A model generated the notes under the pieces. That model did no database searches and was not told the origin of the DNA. It saw nothing but the letters and a program-made list of their open reading frames with translations. The translations under genes were made by a program, and so were the position numbers. Of a DNA stretch of 64,000 bases, positions 47,501 through 57,450 are shown piece by piece (the stretch's first letter is position 1; each line of letters begins with the position of its first letter). Origin of the DNA: Protula sp. h YS-2021 (taxonomy: Eukaryota > Annelida > Polychaeta > Sabellida > Serpulidae); NCBI GenBank assembly GCA_949752745.1, contig OX457026.1, positions 25,823,116 to 25,887,115 of the forward strand. Reading direction: 5' to 3'.

Positions 47501-49217
47501 CTTTGTTTCTGAACGTAATTTTTTCATAATTTTAATACACAAAAACGAGTTTTCCCGGATGGAAGCTACCCGATAAGGGCTGTTGGAGAGGTTGGGTTTT
47601 GACGATTCACGTATTTACAGACATGTACACAATTTCACAAAATTTTTAAAATTCCACCATTTCGGCATTTTTTTTTTTTTGTCATTTGCGAAAAAACGCA
47701 AAGTTCGGGTGGAGAAGCACCTAAGAAACTTTCGATTAAAATGTTATAACTATTTGAAAAAGACTGAGAGAGATGAATGGTTTGACAATTCAGCTATTTA
47801 CTACCATTTATTCCGGTTTTTTGCTAGAGTTCCGCCATTTCGGCAGTTTTTTGCGAACGGCGAAAAAAATAACAGCCTGGTAGGCGAGCCCCTGGGGAAC
47901 ATCCCTGCGTAACATCTAAACGATTGGAGCAAGACTGTAGGAGCAGTAGCATTTTAAAAATGGGTCAAAACGGGCACAAAAAGTGCCGCCATTTTGTCAG
48001 TTTTTCGTCAATCGTCAAAAAAGTAATAGCCAGGTAGGGGACCACCCAGGGCTCATTCCTGCGTAATATCAAAACGATTGGAGCAAAACTGTAGGAGCAG
48101 TAGCATTTTAAAGAAAAGGTTAACATACGCACATACATTCAACCGCCCTATAGTAATTCTAAAGTAGATTCTTTCCTATTTTGGCCAAATCGTTAGAAAA
48201 AAAATACATGTTATACGGAAGATTCCTCACGGAGCATTCCTGCGACATTTCAAAACAATGGGACCAGAAATGGAGGAAGAGTAGCATATTGAAAAACTAT
48301 TTACACACACACATAACAGAAAATAAATTCCCTTCAAGTGATGAGCAACGCCCAGTGACAATATTCAGCTGGGCTAAAAAAAAAAAACCTTATTATAATT
48401 GTTCTGAAATGTTCTTCAAGTGATTTTTCAGCAAACTAATGCATTTGCGAAAACTGATGGCCAATGTAAGGTGCTGAATACATAATTTTTCGCGTTTATA
48501 GTTTTTTTTAACTTTTTTTCCTTTTTTTCAATGTTATTTCACAAGGGCAAAAGAACTAAGTTAATTTTGCGATCAAGGCCTTCCAGGGTAGAAGGCACAA
48601 AACACAAGACCCTAACATCTATCTTCCTCAAATTACAAATAAAAAAACGCCAGTTTCTTTCAATGTTTTCATAATTTTGGAGGCAAACCAAACTCTTGTT
48701 GCAAACGAAATCAGTTTTCTTTATATAACATTACTAAAGTTTTTATAACGAAATTGTCGTGTTTTCAAGTGTCATGCATCACATGATTTCCATTCAGAGC
48801 TGTGTACAATCTTACCATTGAGACTTATACGTGAGCGGGGCACAAAAAAAATAAAACGGCAACACTTAACGCTATTTTCTAATCCGTTGAAAATTCATAG
48901 TGGGCCAGTGATATTGTAGAAGTTAGAAGACATTGCATTAAGTTTTGTTGTACAAACAAGTGGTGTGTAAATACTGCAAAGCCAAAATATCAACTGTGTG
49001 TGTTCTGTCAGTGCAGCTTTAAAACAAATTATTAAAGTGTATACGGATTTTTAAAAGATTCGAAGAAACATATGGCTGACTGTGTTCAGAAATGATAAAC
49101 GAACCCTTTGGATCATACACACAGTACCCAGTTGCTAAACTACCAGTAGATGTATGTACTGATCACAGTAAAGCCCAAAACGTCCACCCAATAAGAATAT
49201 TTTTCGTTTTTTTTTAT

Positions 49218-49248
<31 letters not shown>

Positions 49249-52200
49249 GACCTCAGTGCTATTATTCTTATACCTATGAGAGACCCTAGCGGGATAACAG
49301 GCACGACTCGGGTAACAGGCTCTTTCGAGATTTCCCACTGCAGGTGTCCACTTTACAGGGATAGGAATTTAACAGCAGAAATTTCAATTTTTTAAAACAT
49401 ATTCCAGGTATTAATCCGAAGCGTTGTCATTCCATTTTAAAATTATCTTGAAAATTTTTTTCTCACCAATATGTGTACAGTGGAACAGTAACGGATGATG
49501 TCGTGAAAACCATAATCGTTAATATATTACTGGATTCCCTCCCTGTATTTTACGTTACATCGGTGGTATAACTTGATCTATTCACTTCAACAAGTTTTGA
49601 TCCGCCACACACCCCCCAGCCCACCCCTATAAAAACATTCCCTACCGCTTTCTACCGACAACAAATACAAGGATAGGACTACACTGATCCGTGGTATTGT
49701 CTGAATCCGCTACAAGGGAGGATCTTTGGGATTAACGCAAACATAACTCGAACACGCTTTCTGAACCGTTAATACGATTCACACAAGGATCAAAGCACTA
49801 CTTTACAATGTTTTTTTTCTCACCACATAAGTTATAGCATACGCCAGACGCCAGATACGCCAGACGAAGGTGATACACGTGCAGCAGATCACTTTACTCA
49901 CTCAACTTTTATCCAGTTTTTTTTTAAATATATATTTATTTTTATTTAAACTTTTCATGATGAAAAATAATTTGTTTATAAAAAATACATTATCTTTTTG
50001 CATGTACCTAAACGTCTGCATTTTACTGATCGATAATACTTCATGATGATTCAAAACAAGTCAATATCTACTAATTATTTAATATACCCTTATTGTTAGT
50101 GTGAATGAGAGGTTGGATGTTAGACTCACCTGCTGGATAATTCCTTACAGCGGATTCTCTCGCGTCATCTTTCTTAGTGCCGTTATCGTATTGCAGCTTC
50201 TTCTTTCGTTCCTCGTACAATCGCTCACTCTCGCTTTTATCACATCCTTCAGTCTGTCTCTCCTCGTCGGATAACCAGTGCGTCAACGTTTTCTTGCGTA
50301 TTTTCATTTCATCTAGAATTTCTAAGCGCTCCTCCTCGATTTCTTGGGCACGCGTTTTAAAGCCCGTCAAATGGGCCCCATCATCGTCTTCAAAACTCGG
50401 CACTTTCTTCACGCGGAACGTTGGTTCAGTTTCCTGTACAAATTTAATAGCCTTCTCCACCGGGGTGGACATCTGCGTCCGGCGTAATCCGGTCACCGGA
50501 TCCATACTTCCGCCCTGCTTGTGCGTGTCCGATCCGTCTGGATCTCTCACACTCACAGCGCCACTTTTGGACAAGGAATCCTTATCGGCGTCAGCTACCA
50601 GATCTAAGACATTTATGGCTCCAGATTGATATCCTGACCCATATCCGTAAGTGCCCTGTTTCTCGCCGGGTTTTACGTCCCCGTTAAACGTGCTCTGTGT
50701 GCTGTTTTCCGTAAGAGCCTGTGCACTAAGTGAAGTACTTACAGAACTCCCTTCCACATTTTGTAAATAGTTTGGCGACTTGCCATATAGAGGGGACTTC
50801 AACGCATTGCTGTGGTCTTTCCCATAAATACCTTGTACATTTTTATAACCGTCATTAAGGGTGTCAGTTTCAAGGTCGCTTGTTATATTCGTAAACACGG
50901 GGGCAACAGTTACTACAGGGGGTGGCGGGTTACTGGGCAAAGGAGGCGGGGGCTCGCTGGGAAGGGGCGGCGCATCCTCCACTTTGGACGATTCAAAGAA
51001 CCATTTCATATCCTTGGAACCCGGTGATCCCTCTTTGTCTGCGGCACTGGATCTGGAATCCCGTAGCTGAATATTCAATTGAACACCCGGACTTGTCGGG
51101 GCCTGCTGGTAGGATATCAGTGTGACGTCACTGTGGTCTCTTGGCGATGCCGGCTCTTCTTTAACATTCGTATTTCGTGGATCGAACGTTGCTTCGAAAT
51201 CGGCATCGGAATCGTCTGAATCGCGACTTGGGTCGCTAAAATCGCTCATCTTTGGTTTTGGTGGTTTCTGCGCATCAATGTAATTAGACTGTACTCCAAT
51301 GAGGATTTTTTCCTTTACAAGTACGTGTTTATATTTATTTTCACGGTCCTTATTTTCAGCACGGTTTTGTTTGCTGTCCACCACAAGCGGCCCGATGTTT
51401 GTATCCTTTTGATTGAAGTTTTGATCTAAATGCGAGTTGGTTTCGGTATCCAATACATTCGTATTCAATGGCTCATTGTGATGTGCGTTTGCACGCTCCT
51501 GGTGCGCGTAACCACTTAAGGTCTCCTCAATAACCGACCTTCCGCTCAGAATGCTTTCCTTATCGAAAGAGCCCTTAGAGTGTTCTGAAAAAATGTCTTT
51601 AGTATACGAGCTGTCTTCGATATTTGATAAGACAAGGTCTTTTGTGTCAGGCCCAATGTTTACATTCGTTACGGATACCTGTTTAGAGTCATTATGTACT
51701 TGTTCAGAATCGTCGCTTAGCATTATCAGTGTGCCCTCATGCATGGGTACACTGTGTTCATCATACGGGTGAGCGCTGCCAGTATTGTCTTGCGAGCGGG
51801 GAGAGGTCTGCGGCGATTTCAACTCGCCAAAGTACAATCCACGTAATTTATCCAACTCTTGTTTTCTAGCAACAGATTCCATGTCGTCATCAATAATGCT
51901 GCCGTCTGATTGGCTAAAATAATCACTTGATGTAGCCTTATTTTGGAAATTCCTCGATTCCTCAGTATCGTCTGCTAATTTGTCCTCTTCAAATGTTAGA
52001 ACAATGTTCTCATCGACGGCTACTTGAGCAAACACAGCTTCGATCTCTTGTTTAAAATCGTTTTCATTTGTATTTGAAAATTCACTTTTATCGACAAATC
52101 GCGTGTCATGAGGAAGCTCTTGCGTGTCTGAGTCCACAGCCCTTTCAGCAGGTACTACATCTCGATATGAGTCATTCGGGTCAGTATCACGGTCAGTTTC

Positions 52201-54102
52201 TCGGTCTTTGACAACGACCCCCGATCCTATACCAGGGCTTGGGTCACGATTCCGAGCTTTGATGTCCGTTTCGAGCGTTTTATCTACACTAAGCGAACCG
52301 TCTTGTGCATCTTCTTCATTTACTGTCTCAGTCTGTATCCGTGCACTGAAACTTCCCGCGTCTTCTAATACAGTACTATGAACCGATAAATTTACTTGAG
52401 TTGCAGTCTCTTCTGCACCGTTATCTGAGTCTGGAGCATATGACGTAATCGCTTGAGATTGCGACGCAAAAATCACTGACGCGTCTTGAGCTTTTCCCAG
52501 CGTGCCCTTACTACCTGCATGTGTCTCTGACGTAATAACCTGTGGCGCTTCTGACGTCACACTCTGCGCATCTGATGACGTAACAGCGCTATCAGACGAC
52601 AGTGAAACATTAGATAACTGCTTCTGCCTCTTCGAAGCCCGTTTAGCCCTGGGCGGAGCAACAGGAGGAGGGGAGGTGTCTCCTAGCAGGGATCTCTCGG
52701 GTGACCCTGGACTCACTACAGGCGTTGAAGACGACGACAGAGACAAGCTTGGGGATAAGGCGCGACCTTGGGGCGACTTCAAATCCAGTACATTTGGACT
52801 CGCCGCTGTGGGACCCAGAGCAGCGGTGTGAAGCTCAAACAACGACTGGCTCCTGCCCGGCGGCGCTGGCGCGTGGCGTTTCTTGGGCGACTGCTTACGT
52901 AACGGTCGCGTTGGTGACGGTGACGTCACTGGGGTGCTCTGGGATGACGAATCACATGAACTAAACTCTGATTTTGAAATAGTCTTTTCGGAACGCGTCC
53001 GCCACAGATGACTGTCTTCGCCGGTGGAAGAATGGCTGTTGGTCTGATCAGTTTTGGATGAACTTTTGCGGGGAGACTTCTTCCTTGGCGGTGGCACTGG
53101 TGCAGGGCCAGACGAATGCCAAGTTTTTGATTTCTGAGCTCTCTCGGATTTATCTATCACGTGTTTTCGCAATTCTACCGGCTTGTTAGCAACACATAAC
53201 GCGGCATTTTCTGTAACTGCTGAGGGCTGTTCCTTAAAAGCAAGATCTAGCTCTAACAAATCATTAGACGCTGACTGGGATTTAGCAGGAAGAAATTGTA
53301 AAGGAAATTCCGTCTCTATTGTTAGTTCTTTAGTGAACGAGTCGGGTACTGGCTTTGACGGAACTCGGGGCTGTGACGTAATAAGTGTATTGATATTTTG
53401 AACATGCGCTCCCGTGGCAATAGCTGAGGTAGGGATATCTAAAGCGGTGTTATTGCATGATTCAGCATTACCAATAAAACTGTTATCAGCGACACAAGTA
53501 TCACGTGACTCTTCGTGGGAAACTTTCTCAGATTCTGGTGGGAATTTTACAGAACGTTTCGAATCTCCTGGAGATTTTCCAGACTGTTCTTTATCCTCAG
53601 TTAGTACACAAGTCTCTGCACAAACGTCATGTGATGTATTTGAATTTGCACTCAAAAACTGAGGATTGATATTATCTTCAAATGCATTTTCGGAATGTGG
53701 GGGTTTCGGAGTCTTTGATTTCAGTGCATCTGTTTCGGTAGTACTCCAGTTTGCATTGTCGTTAAGTTGTTTACCTGAGATAAGTTTTGTTCTCGAATCC
53801 AAGTCCTCTTCAGTCTCTTTCAGAAAATCCAAACTCAATCTCAAAGTTTCCGATTCTTCGCGGACACCCTGAAGTGGAAATTTCGTCGTTTTCACGTCAC
53901 TGCAATGCGTATTTTCTAGCTGTTTGCTTGCATGTTTGTTTTCGTAACCATGGTAACTATTTGGCCTTCCGGTCTCGTTTTCAGTTTCTGTGGCGTGTCG
54001 AGGACGTAGTAAACTGTCGCTAGAATGACGTTTGACAGAAATGACGTCAGTATTCTGAAATTCTTGCTTCTGTTCCCAATGGGCGTACTCTTCTGGATGT
54101 TT
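26322..54102 (-). CDS. Large AKAP2/MISP-like scaffold gene with multiple alternative first exons
   Basis: Four exons join in frame on the minus strand: 54102-50130, 33513-32906, 28831-27393 and 26547-26322 (6246 nt, 2081 residues from the start of the first). Upstream exons must lie beyond 54.1 kb, because the large exon begins at an acceptor in phase 0. The protein carries seven copies of a charged helical motif (ESIIEREIREQ-type and TPVEKEIRIAR-type), the signature of the AKAP2 C-terminal domain found in PALM2-AKAP2 and MISP. Those proteins anchor protein kinase A or organise actin and the spindle cortex; such a role here is inferred. Exons at 43680-43479, 39694-39214 and 30854-30690 offer alternative N-termini. 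The name is a family call, not a confirmed orthology. Confidence 0.68.
26548..27392 (-). other. Intron with poly(G) tract
   Basis: Intron between the last two exons of the minus-strand gene. It contains an uninterrupted G run with minor breaks at about 26770-26790 (plus strand). No gene is seen. Confidence 0.7.
27393..28831 (-). CDS. AKAP2/MISP-like gene, penultimate exon with four helical motifs
   Basis: The acceptor TGTGTGTTTTCAG is followed by phase 0 sequence and the donor is GTAAGA; it spans 479 codons plus two bases. It begins EAEQSEAERREKEQEKVNAH and carries four motif copies: ESIIEREIREQREREREIQ, ESLIARELREQREREEELR, TPVEKEIRIARERENALRA and, at the very end, ESLIERELREQKEREEELR. The third copy is closest to the AKAP2/MISP C-terminal consensus. 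Between them are Ser/Pro-rich linkers with likely disorder. A KHSSMDDLDAVHQNG segment lies in the second half. The 5' splice phase (0) also allows joining to the membrane-anchor exon at 30854-30690. Confidence 0.85.
28832..30689 (-). other. Intron, nothing coding seen
   Basis: Intron of the minus-strand gene. A run of C with no interruption lies at about 29937-29953, and a second C-run at 30602-30614. No motif-bearing frame was found. Confidence 0.6.
30690..30854 (-). CDS. Candidate alternative first exon encoding a membrane anchor
   Basis: The ATG at 30854 has a good context (G at -3, G at +4). The frame runs 55 codons to a strong donor GTAAGTG at 30689, ending in phase 0, exactly the phase of the exon starting at 28831. 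It encodes a short N-terminus, a hydrophobic stretch GVITLTFMFFTMSWINLAF (residues 18-36) and then a strongly basic segment (FKRCKEKCQVKRMKRRMSRR). By the positive-inside rule this predicts an N-out single-span anchor with the helical C-terminal part in the cytosol. Joined to the last two exons it would give a 609-residue protein. An acceptor-like ACCATAG inside it makes an internal-exon reading possible, but its phase fits poorly. Confidence 0.55.
30855..32905 (-). other. Intron and putative promoter region of the membrane-anchor exon
   Basis: Intronic DNA of the long transcript; if the 30.8-kb exon is a first exon, its promoter lies just above 30.85 kb. A G-rich run of GGAGG-type blocks lies at 32363-32394 on the plus strand, a candidate quadruplex. 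No other coding signal was found. Confidence 0.5.
32906..33513 (-). CDS. AKAP2/MISP-like gene, shared exon with two helical motifs
   Basis: The acceptor TTGGCTCTGTTGCAG is followed by two bases completing a codon, then 202 codons, ending in phase 0 at donor GTGAGT. It begins DIDSRSLNEQKHATIQHWEQ, continues KFSEPDTQLF, and carries ESAIEREIRLAQEREAELK and ESIIEREIREQLAREEELR. A Ser/Thr/Pro linker with TSPTSPVSSTALTSPK lies between the motifs and is a likely phosphorylation region. It is the acceptor exon for the three phase-1 upstream exons. Confidence 0.86.
34620..34960. repeat. Degenerate simple-sequence region with small palindromes
   Basis: A stretch built from variants of words such as ACATACAG, TACAGTG and TGCGCAA. 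It includes small inverted repeats (GCGCAATGTTTTGCGC and GCACAATTTGTGC near 34818-34846). Four overlapping ORFs of 63-87 codons on both strands run through it, which reflects its low stop content, not coding. Confidence 0.4.
37940..38275. repeat. Tandem repeat of about 162 bp, 2 copies plus a partial third
   Basis: The block beginning AAATCGCCAAAAA recurs at about 37943, 38104 and (as AAATCTGCCAAAAA) 38268. The stretch containing GTTCTTCTTGCCA follows at the same offset in the first two copies. The copies are about 75% alike by eye. Confidence 0.7.
39214..39694 (-). CDS. AKAP2/MISP-like gene, alternative first coding exon (acidic N-terminus)
   Basis: The ATG at 39694 has A at -3 and G at +4. 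An in-frame stop lies 17 bases upstream, and an AAACAG acceptor-like sequence immediately precedes it. It spans 160 codons plus one base and ends at donor GTAAGT, in phase 1, matching the exon at 33513. The protein is very acidic: MDPISHPGGVFLEEGELEYY, an EEEEEEE run, and several Tyr-rich acidic patches such as EVIYYDYSGADPD. If joined, it gives 917 residues. It cannot be spliced in frame after the 50-54 kb exon, which supports a first-exon role. Confidence 0.72.
39695..43478 (-). other. Intron and possible promoter of the acidic first exon
   Basis: No further coding signal. The promoter of the 39.7-kb first exon should lie just above 39.7 kb; I see no clear TATA box there. The AT-rich DNA has a short GGGGT-rich patch near 41618-41636. 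Confidence 0.45.
43479..43680 (-). CDS. AKAP2/MISP-like gene, second candidate alternative first exon
   Basis: The ATG at 43680 has G at -3 and G at +4. Sixty-seven codons plus one base lead to a CAG|GTGACA donor, ending in phase 1 like the other candidates. The encoded segment begins MAKTSQKVDVNVLPQWAEDA, has a helical middle (LEISFEHLRELYYSTDGG) and ends TVSITLTPKFTG. It is GC-rich compared with the flanking AT-rich DNA, as expected for an exon. I do not recognise the domain. Joining to 33513 would give 824 residues. It may instead belong to a separate nested gene. Confidence 0.6.
44929..46072. repeat. 26-bp minisatellite, about 44 copies
   Basis: The unit includes GGGAACCTGGAACTGACTT followed by ACATCAT, with point variants (AAACTGAC, ATTGAC, CACCATGG). 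It is contiguous with no spacers. On the transcribed (minus) strand every intact unit contains GTAAGT and a TTCCAG|GTT block, which resemble splice donor and acceptor consensus. Confidence 0.95.
46150..46360. repeat. CCGGAAG-type short tandem repeat interrupted by a retroposon tail
   Basis: The words ACCGGAAG and CGATAGGGTTGTCCTA recur at about 46207, 46298 and 46320, with degenerate copies on either side. Between two of them lies ACCCTTACGGGTTGC followed by TTAAAC(CAAT)n, which looks like the 3' end of a mollusc-type SINE or LINE. Confidence 0.65.
46228..46290 (+). mobile_element. Short retroposon 3' tail with (CAAT)n
   Basis: About 60 bases ending in TTATCGTTAAACCAATCAAT and further CAAT units. 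This kind of tail is seen at the 3' end of short retroposons in molluscs (recalled, not searched). No tRNA-like head is attached, so it is a 5'-truncated copy. Confidence 0.45.
46914..46934. repeat. Poly(C) tract
   Basis: A run of about 21 C residues ending before GACAGG. It is one of many long C or G runs in this window. Confidence 0.9.
47640..48300. repeat. Degenerate tandem repeat, unit about 155-185 bp
   Basis: The block GCGTAACATCTAAACGATTG, followed by GGAGCAAGACTGTAGGAGCA, recurs at about 47907, 48061 and (degenerate) 48240. An older copy is near 47720. A CCGCCATTTCGGCAGTTTTT block alternates with it. Intronic. Confidence 0.65.
49211..49249. repeat. Poly(T) tract
   Basis: Two near-continuous T runs, interrupted by ATTC, of which the second is about 30 bases long. 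On the minus strand this reads as poly(A) and could be the tail of an old retroposed copy, but no body was recognised. Confidence 0.8.
50130..54102 (-). CDS. AKAP2/MISP-like gene, giant exon (1324 codons)
   Basis: The acceptor CTCTCTGCTTGCAG is followed by phase 0 sequence; the exon ends one base into a codon at CAG|GTGAGT (phase 1). The protein is largely disordered and rich in Ser, Asp, Glu and Lys. Seen in order: KHPEEYAHWEQKQEF at the start; three basic-proline SH3-type sites (PAPVPPPRKKSPR near 53080-53115, HAPAPPGRSQ near 52850-52880, PPPVAPPRAKR near 52640-52675); a possible kinase-A-anchoring helix QEIEAVFAQVAV near 52020-52052; a polyproline EPPPPLPSNPPPP block near 50915-50960 (EVH1/profilin type); a diverged helical motif TPVEKAIKFVQETEP near 50425-50475; and a charged helix rich in Glu/Arg/Lys near 50195-50370. 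Such large single exons are typical of AKAP2-type genes. Confidence 0.82.
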
Positions 54103-56228
54103 CTGCAAGCAGAGAGCAGATATTGTCAACACACCCTAGACATGACCATGCCAAATATAAGTGATACTGTACTTCGCAGTCAATTACCCCCAACCCCCAA
54201 CAATTATCTGATGGGGATGGGTGGACGGGGGGCGGGTTGCGATTACTTCTGCAATGTATGACATGATTTTATGTTAATTTGTTATGATGGTGAAAGATGA
54301 CTGGCTGTTATGCTTTTTATTATATTCTGTAGCCTATAGAGGTCTGACTCCACAGTTGCGTGGTTCGTTCTGTCCTAATACGGCACAAACACAACAACGT
54401 GACTTTTTTCCATTGTGGCAGACTATATTGTATTTGTGGAAATTTTTTTTCGATTCACTGTTTTTCTCTCAGACATTCTTTTAGGCATTTCACATATATT
54501 CTTAGTTTTCTCTCGGGTATATTTTTGGCTATTTTCTTACGGTACTCCCTCACCATTTTACATGTTCTACACATCAACACGTCAAGGCCATTCAGGATGT
54601 ACCATACGTGATATCTGCATCTTTGACCATGCAGTAGTTCTAAAGAATTGGGTGATAAGGAAAGCGAGTTTTGGTGCTTCAAAGCACACCAATAACCACA
54701 TCCTCCCCCAGTCCCCCCCCCCCCCCAAAAAAAAACAAAAAAAAAAAAAACAAACAAATAAACAAAGCAAGGGATCATACAAAAGAGCCATTATGGCTAT
54801 TTACTGCATTCGGGCATTCGACACTTTTGAGATTGACAGGTTTTAATTGAATACATCAGGCACACCGCCTGAAGTCAAATCCTACAGAGCTTGAACAGGT
54901 TTCGCGCTGGGTTCTCAGAAAAGTGAGTCAAAAAAGGAAAGTGTGACTCAGCTGGGTCCCGAAAGACTCGGTGGGTTCCGATGAAGTGAGTCATTTAGTA
55001 AAAAATGCCCAAAAAATACAAAAAGCCCGCCAACGCGAACCCTGCTGAAGGATCTATTTTTTTTGTATACGGAGCTATTGTGCAATACTATATTTTTAAT
55101 GTTACTATGTGATTACCCATATATTTTTCGTACTATTTGGAAACCGATTTTAATTGAATCTTGAAAGCTGCTGAACCCTGCTTCTTAAAGTGTAACTTCT
55201 TCCCCATTATAAAACCATTCTTTTACAAACCGTATACTACATTTAAATGCTACTTTCATTTTAATGCTAAATTTAGACTCTTTCATTTTAATGCTAATTC
55301 GTTCAAGAGAAAACGAAAACGAAAAATATTATGTTCTATCTATAACTTACTGAGTACTTACTCTTTTCTGCTATATGAGACACTTCAATGGCTTTCCCGA
55401 AATAAACTATTTATCCAAAAATCAATGTATTCATTCACACAAAGAGATCACTTCTTTCAAAATGATACAAACGATGCTGTTTTTTCTGCTTTCTTAAAGT
55501 AATGAATAAATTGTGATAACACGAATCAATGAATTAGAAAGCTGTTGCAAGCCTGCAATGATTGGAGCATGGCATAAACACAGCAATTGATAATTACCCA
55601 ATCAATAATAACGTGAACATTTGACGGACATACTGCACGCCGTCATGCTATAGGGAATTCACGTGACCTCCCCCCCTCCCCCACCCCCTCCCTCCCCACA
55701 AGTGAATCGCAGAGGCAATTCCAATCAATAAGCCCGTAACTGAGACCTATTTAAGCAGCTCCTTTTTGTACTCCCCGCATAGGTTCAAATCGATTTTAAC
55801 ACCGCTTTGTAGGATTTTTTAAAATCAAATTGCAGCAGAAAACCAGGAGCGTTGTGACCGAACCCGATCCACCAATTTTTTTCCTGTCATACAGAAACTG
55901 AGCCTGAAGAATATCATCTGCAAGAAAATCATAATGATTTGAGCAGCATCTTTGAGCCTGGGTATTTTAAAAATGAAATCCAGCAGAGACCCCATCAGTG
56001 AGCATGAATTATAACAGCTATCAACAAATTGATCCTTGGTTCGGAAAATTTTTAGCGGAGGTGATCGCGTGCGAGCTTGTACAACGTGTTCAGCAAGACT
56101 TCACAATTTCATTTTTACTTTCGCATATTTTGGTCAAGTCTGCTTTGGACGTTTACTGACATATTCTTCGCCTTTACAGCTAGTGAAAAAACACGGATTA
56201 ATGACATGAAATTGTTCAGATTCCTGCC

Positions 56229-56263
<35 letters not shown>
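54103..56263 (-). other. Upstream intron, repeat-free part
   Basis: Continuation of the minus-strand gene's intron. It contains poly(C)/poly(A) near 54713-54765, a C-rich run near 55668-55698 and an (AT)n tract at 56231-56261. No coding signal was recognised. Confidence 0.5.
56231..56261. repeat. (AT)n tract at the left edge of the inverted-repeat element
   Basis: About 30 bases of alternating A/T. A short ATATATA also flanks the right end (58344-58350), so the element probably inserted into, or duplicated, an AT-rich target. Confidence 0.85.
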
Positions 56264-56265
<2 letters not shown>

Positions 56266-56837
56266 TGGGCACAATTTTTAAATCTGCACAATTTATAAAT
56301 TGTGCTGCACAGTTTTTAAATTTATAAACGGGCCAACCATTTAAAAATGGGTTGCCCATTTATAAATGGGCGACCCATTTTTAAATGGTCGGCCTGTTTT
56401 TAAATCCAAATTGCGGACAATTTTTAAATTGTCCTGCACCATTTTTAAATATTTTTTTTTTTTAGCTTTTTTTTCTTTGGTTTTTTTTTTGTTTTTTTTT
56501 TTTTTTGTTTTGTTGTATATTTTGTCAACATTTTACTGCTTTTATGTCTTTTATCTCGGTTCACAAGTATATTCATCTATTATTGCAATTGCATTTCACA
56601 AAAACTGCATTTGATGGATTAGGATACTTTATAGTTGCAACTTTTTCCGTGATTTTGTTTTTGTACTGTGGTTCACAAGTTCGATTTTCTCTTGTTCTAA
56701 TTTTATGTATTCTTCTATTGTTCTGTGCTGTAATTGCTTTTCAAAGATTTTCTCCGGATTTTGATTGATTGGCCCAATTTGTAATTGTAAGTTTTATGTT
56801 GAACTGTTAATTATGCAATTGCAATAAGAACTGGCAT
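56264..56837 (+). repeat. Left terminal inverted repeat with phased TTTWWAAA palindromes
   Basis: The outer 190 bases contain ten octamers of the form TTTTTAAA, TTTATAAA or TTTAAAAA, at 56275, 56292, 56313, 56321, 56340, 56359, 56378, 56397, 56421 and 56442. In the middle they are exactly 19 bp apart. Most sit inside longer perfect palindromes such as CACAATTTATAAATTGTG and CCCATTTATAAATGGG. The inner part is T-rich and then ordinary AT-rich DNA. Confidence 0.88.
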
Positions 56838-57175
56838 TGGTCTACTCATTACAAGCCATCGTCGAAGTCGCAGACCCCAACCGGACACAACAAGTCGTCA
56901 TTTAGGCAATTTTTGACCAATGTGAAAAACTAGAGCGGCCAGTGCACACAAAACATAAGATTACAGGCTTATATTATACACTTTCAACCTATACCTACTT
57001 AGTTTCTGTTTTTTGTAAACAAAAAAAACAAATGTCTCCCCGACTAAACCCATAATCCCCCACCCCCCCCCCCCAAAAAAAAATACCGTTTTTTTTTGTC
57101 AATTACTGAAATAAAATTTTCATTTCTTCAAGCATAACCATAATTCATTGTAAAAAATTCAAAATAAACAAAACA

Positions 57176-57450
57176 GAGGGTGGTCACTAAAACAGATATA
57201 AATGGACGTCTTTTTTCATCCGAGTCTGAAAGGTGGTCGCTAAAACGGGTTTTTCCGTAGGCCCTTCTTATCCAGATCTGAAGTTGGTCACTACAGTAGT
57301 GTTACTGTACATACATTTTTATCCGGGTCTGGAACTTGGTCAAGACAGGCAGGTTTTACCGTACGCCTTTTTACCCGAATCTGGAAAGGATCCGACAAAC
57401 GGGTCTTAGATTACATCGTTTTATTCAGGTTTTGAAGGTGGTTTGGATTT
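57176..57450. repeat. Degenerate 51-bp tandem repeat, about five copies
   Basis: The units start with variants of GGTGGTCACTAAAAC and end with TTATCCGGGTCTGGA-type sequence, at about 57180, 57232, 57283, 57335 and 57387. They lie within the spacer of the inverted-repeat element. Confidence 0.75.

Larger units (their letters stand above)
43681..50129 (-). other. Large intron rich in tandem repeats
   Basis: A 6.4-kb interval between the giant exon and the 43.6-kb exon. It holds the 26-bp array, CCGGAAG repeats with a retroposon tail, a poly(C) run, a degenerate 155-185 bp repeat and a poly(T) run (listed separately). No other exon was seen. Confidence 0.6.

Noticed and set aside
54455..54846. 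ORFs on both strands around the C-run and A-run at 54713-54765
   Set aside because: Composition is driven by homopolymers (Gly-rich, Lys-rich); no motif.
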